42,306 bases of DNA, from positions 6,766,162 to 6,808,467 of the forward strand of contig NZ_GG770539.1 of NCBI RefSeq assembly GCF_000154905.1. Direction: 5' to 3'. Shown piece after piece: positions 41,885 through 42,306 of this stretch. This DNA comes from Streptomyces sp. SPB074 (GTDB lineage Bacteria; Actinomycetota; Actinomycetes; Streptomycetales; Streptomycetaceae). Positions within the stretch are counted from its first letter, which is position 1, and each line of letters begins with the position of its first letter. The notes beneath the pieces are model-generated. The model saw only the letters and a list, made by a program, of their open reading frames with translations. It ran no database searches and was not told the DNA's origin. A program made the position numbers and the translations under genes.

Positions 41885-42306
41885 CACGCCGCTCCTTCCG
41901 TGGCCGCCCACTCCAGCCCGAGGCCGGCGAGCGCGGCGAGCTTGTCGGCGGTCAGCTTGGCCCGGCGGCTCTTGTGGTTGGACAGGAACACCCCGAGCTT
42001 GACCTCCGTACCGTCCGGCAGCGCCTCTACGTGTGCCCTGGGTACCGTCACAGAGCCTGTGCGGGCCTTGTACTGCGCCAGGGCCGCGACGCCCCGCTGG
42101 AAGGCGCTCACGGGCGCCGTGGACGGCTCCGTCGGCGCGGCCTGCTCCACCGGGGCCGGAGCGGTGAGAGGGGTGACGCCGACGGCCTCCAGTCGCTCGC
42201 GCTGCCCGTCGGCCAGGGCCGCCCACACCTCGGGCCGCCTCTGTCGGGACAGCCACTTCCCCACGTCCATGCCGTGCACGGTGAAGCCGAGCAGGACCTC
42301 CGCCGC
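41884..42306 (-). CDS. Helicase-associated-domain protein, C-terminal part; start outside window
   Basis: 141 codons are visible, entering from the right edge. The segment FTVHGMDVGKWLSRQRRPEVWAALADGQRERLEAVGV and, after a Pro/Ala-rich linker, FQRGVAALAQYKARTGSVTVPRAHVEALPDG...LGVFLSNHKSRRAKLTADKLAALAGLGLEW are repeats of the helicase-associated (HA, PF03457) domain with its W/F-L...R-K-L...L-GLEW pattern. In Streptomyces such repeats follow DEAD/DEAH helicase domains in large proteins, often on plasmids or near chromosome ends. The helicase part is presumed upstream but is not seen. Confidence 0.82.
   Translation of the reverse strand, partial: AAEVLLGFTVHGMDVGKWLSRQRRPEVWAALADGQRERLEAVGVTPLTAPAPVEQAAPTEPSTAPVSAFQRGVAALAQYKARTGSVTVPRAHVEALPDGTEVKLGVFLSNHKSRRAKLTADKLAALAGLGLEWAATEGAA

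Overview
The window is high-GC DNA with codon use strongly biased to G/C in third positions, frequent GTG starts, many ATGA/GTGA gene overlaps, and gene families typical of Streptomyces (DUF4232 secreted proteins, replication-relaxation proteins, helicase-associated domains). It reads as an accessory region of a Streptomyces chromosome arm or large plasmid, thick with insertion sequences and gene fragments.

Layout. (1) 1-3056, minus strand: the 5' part of a large twin-arginine exported carbohydrate-binding protein with two discoidin domains, behind a LacI-type palindrome. (2) 3403-11659: a nest of insertion sequences: two tandem IS5-family copies, the first split by an IS3-family copy; an IS630 remnant; a frameshifted IS256-family copy; a small membrane protein gene; an IS5 fragment; and an intact IS256-family transposase whose element is split by a second, inverted IS3 copy. 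That second IS3 copy carries two patches of 83 and 89 bp identical to its own flanks. (3) 12055-25890: the most interesting part, a compact biosynthetic locus: aldehyde dehydrogenase and four-EF-hand protein; a divergent MFS exporter plus TetR regulator; then a run of 2OG-Fe(II) oxygenase, B12-type radical SAM enzyme, second 2OG-Fe(II) oxygenase, ThiF/E1-like enzyme with an RRE-like N-terminal domain, MFS exporter, and an M16 peptidase pair (one with HxxEH, one without). The set resembles a ribosomally made, post-translationally modified peptide (RiPP) pathway, but no convincing precursor gene is present; a 39-residue ORF at 11865-11984 is the only weak candidate.

(4) 25891-33503: decaying DNA and more IS elements (two IS5-family, one IS701-family) between fragments of a DUF721 gene, katG, a DUF4232 gene and an MFS transporter, with an intact SMI1/KNR4-type gene and a secreted-protein gene whose signal peptide was cut by an IS and which precedes a small possible immunity gene. 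A perfect 74-bp palindrome closes this part. (5) 33505-42306: a plasmid- or ICE-like block: parA fragment, replication-relaxation protein, several uncharacterised genes (a four-helix membrane protein coupled to a coiled-coil protein, a DUF4145 protein, a membrane-anchored protein, a possible winged-helix protein), and the end of a helicase-associated-domain protein leaving the right edge.

How the genes may work together: in region 3 the E1-like enzyme would bind and activate a peptide, the radical SAM and 2OG enzymes would modify it, the M16 pair would remove a leader, and the MFS proteins would export it. This is inference from domain content; no product is known from the sequence alone.
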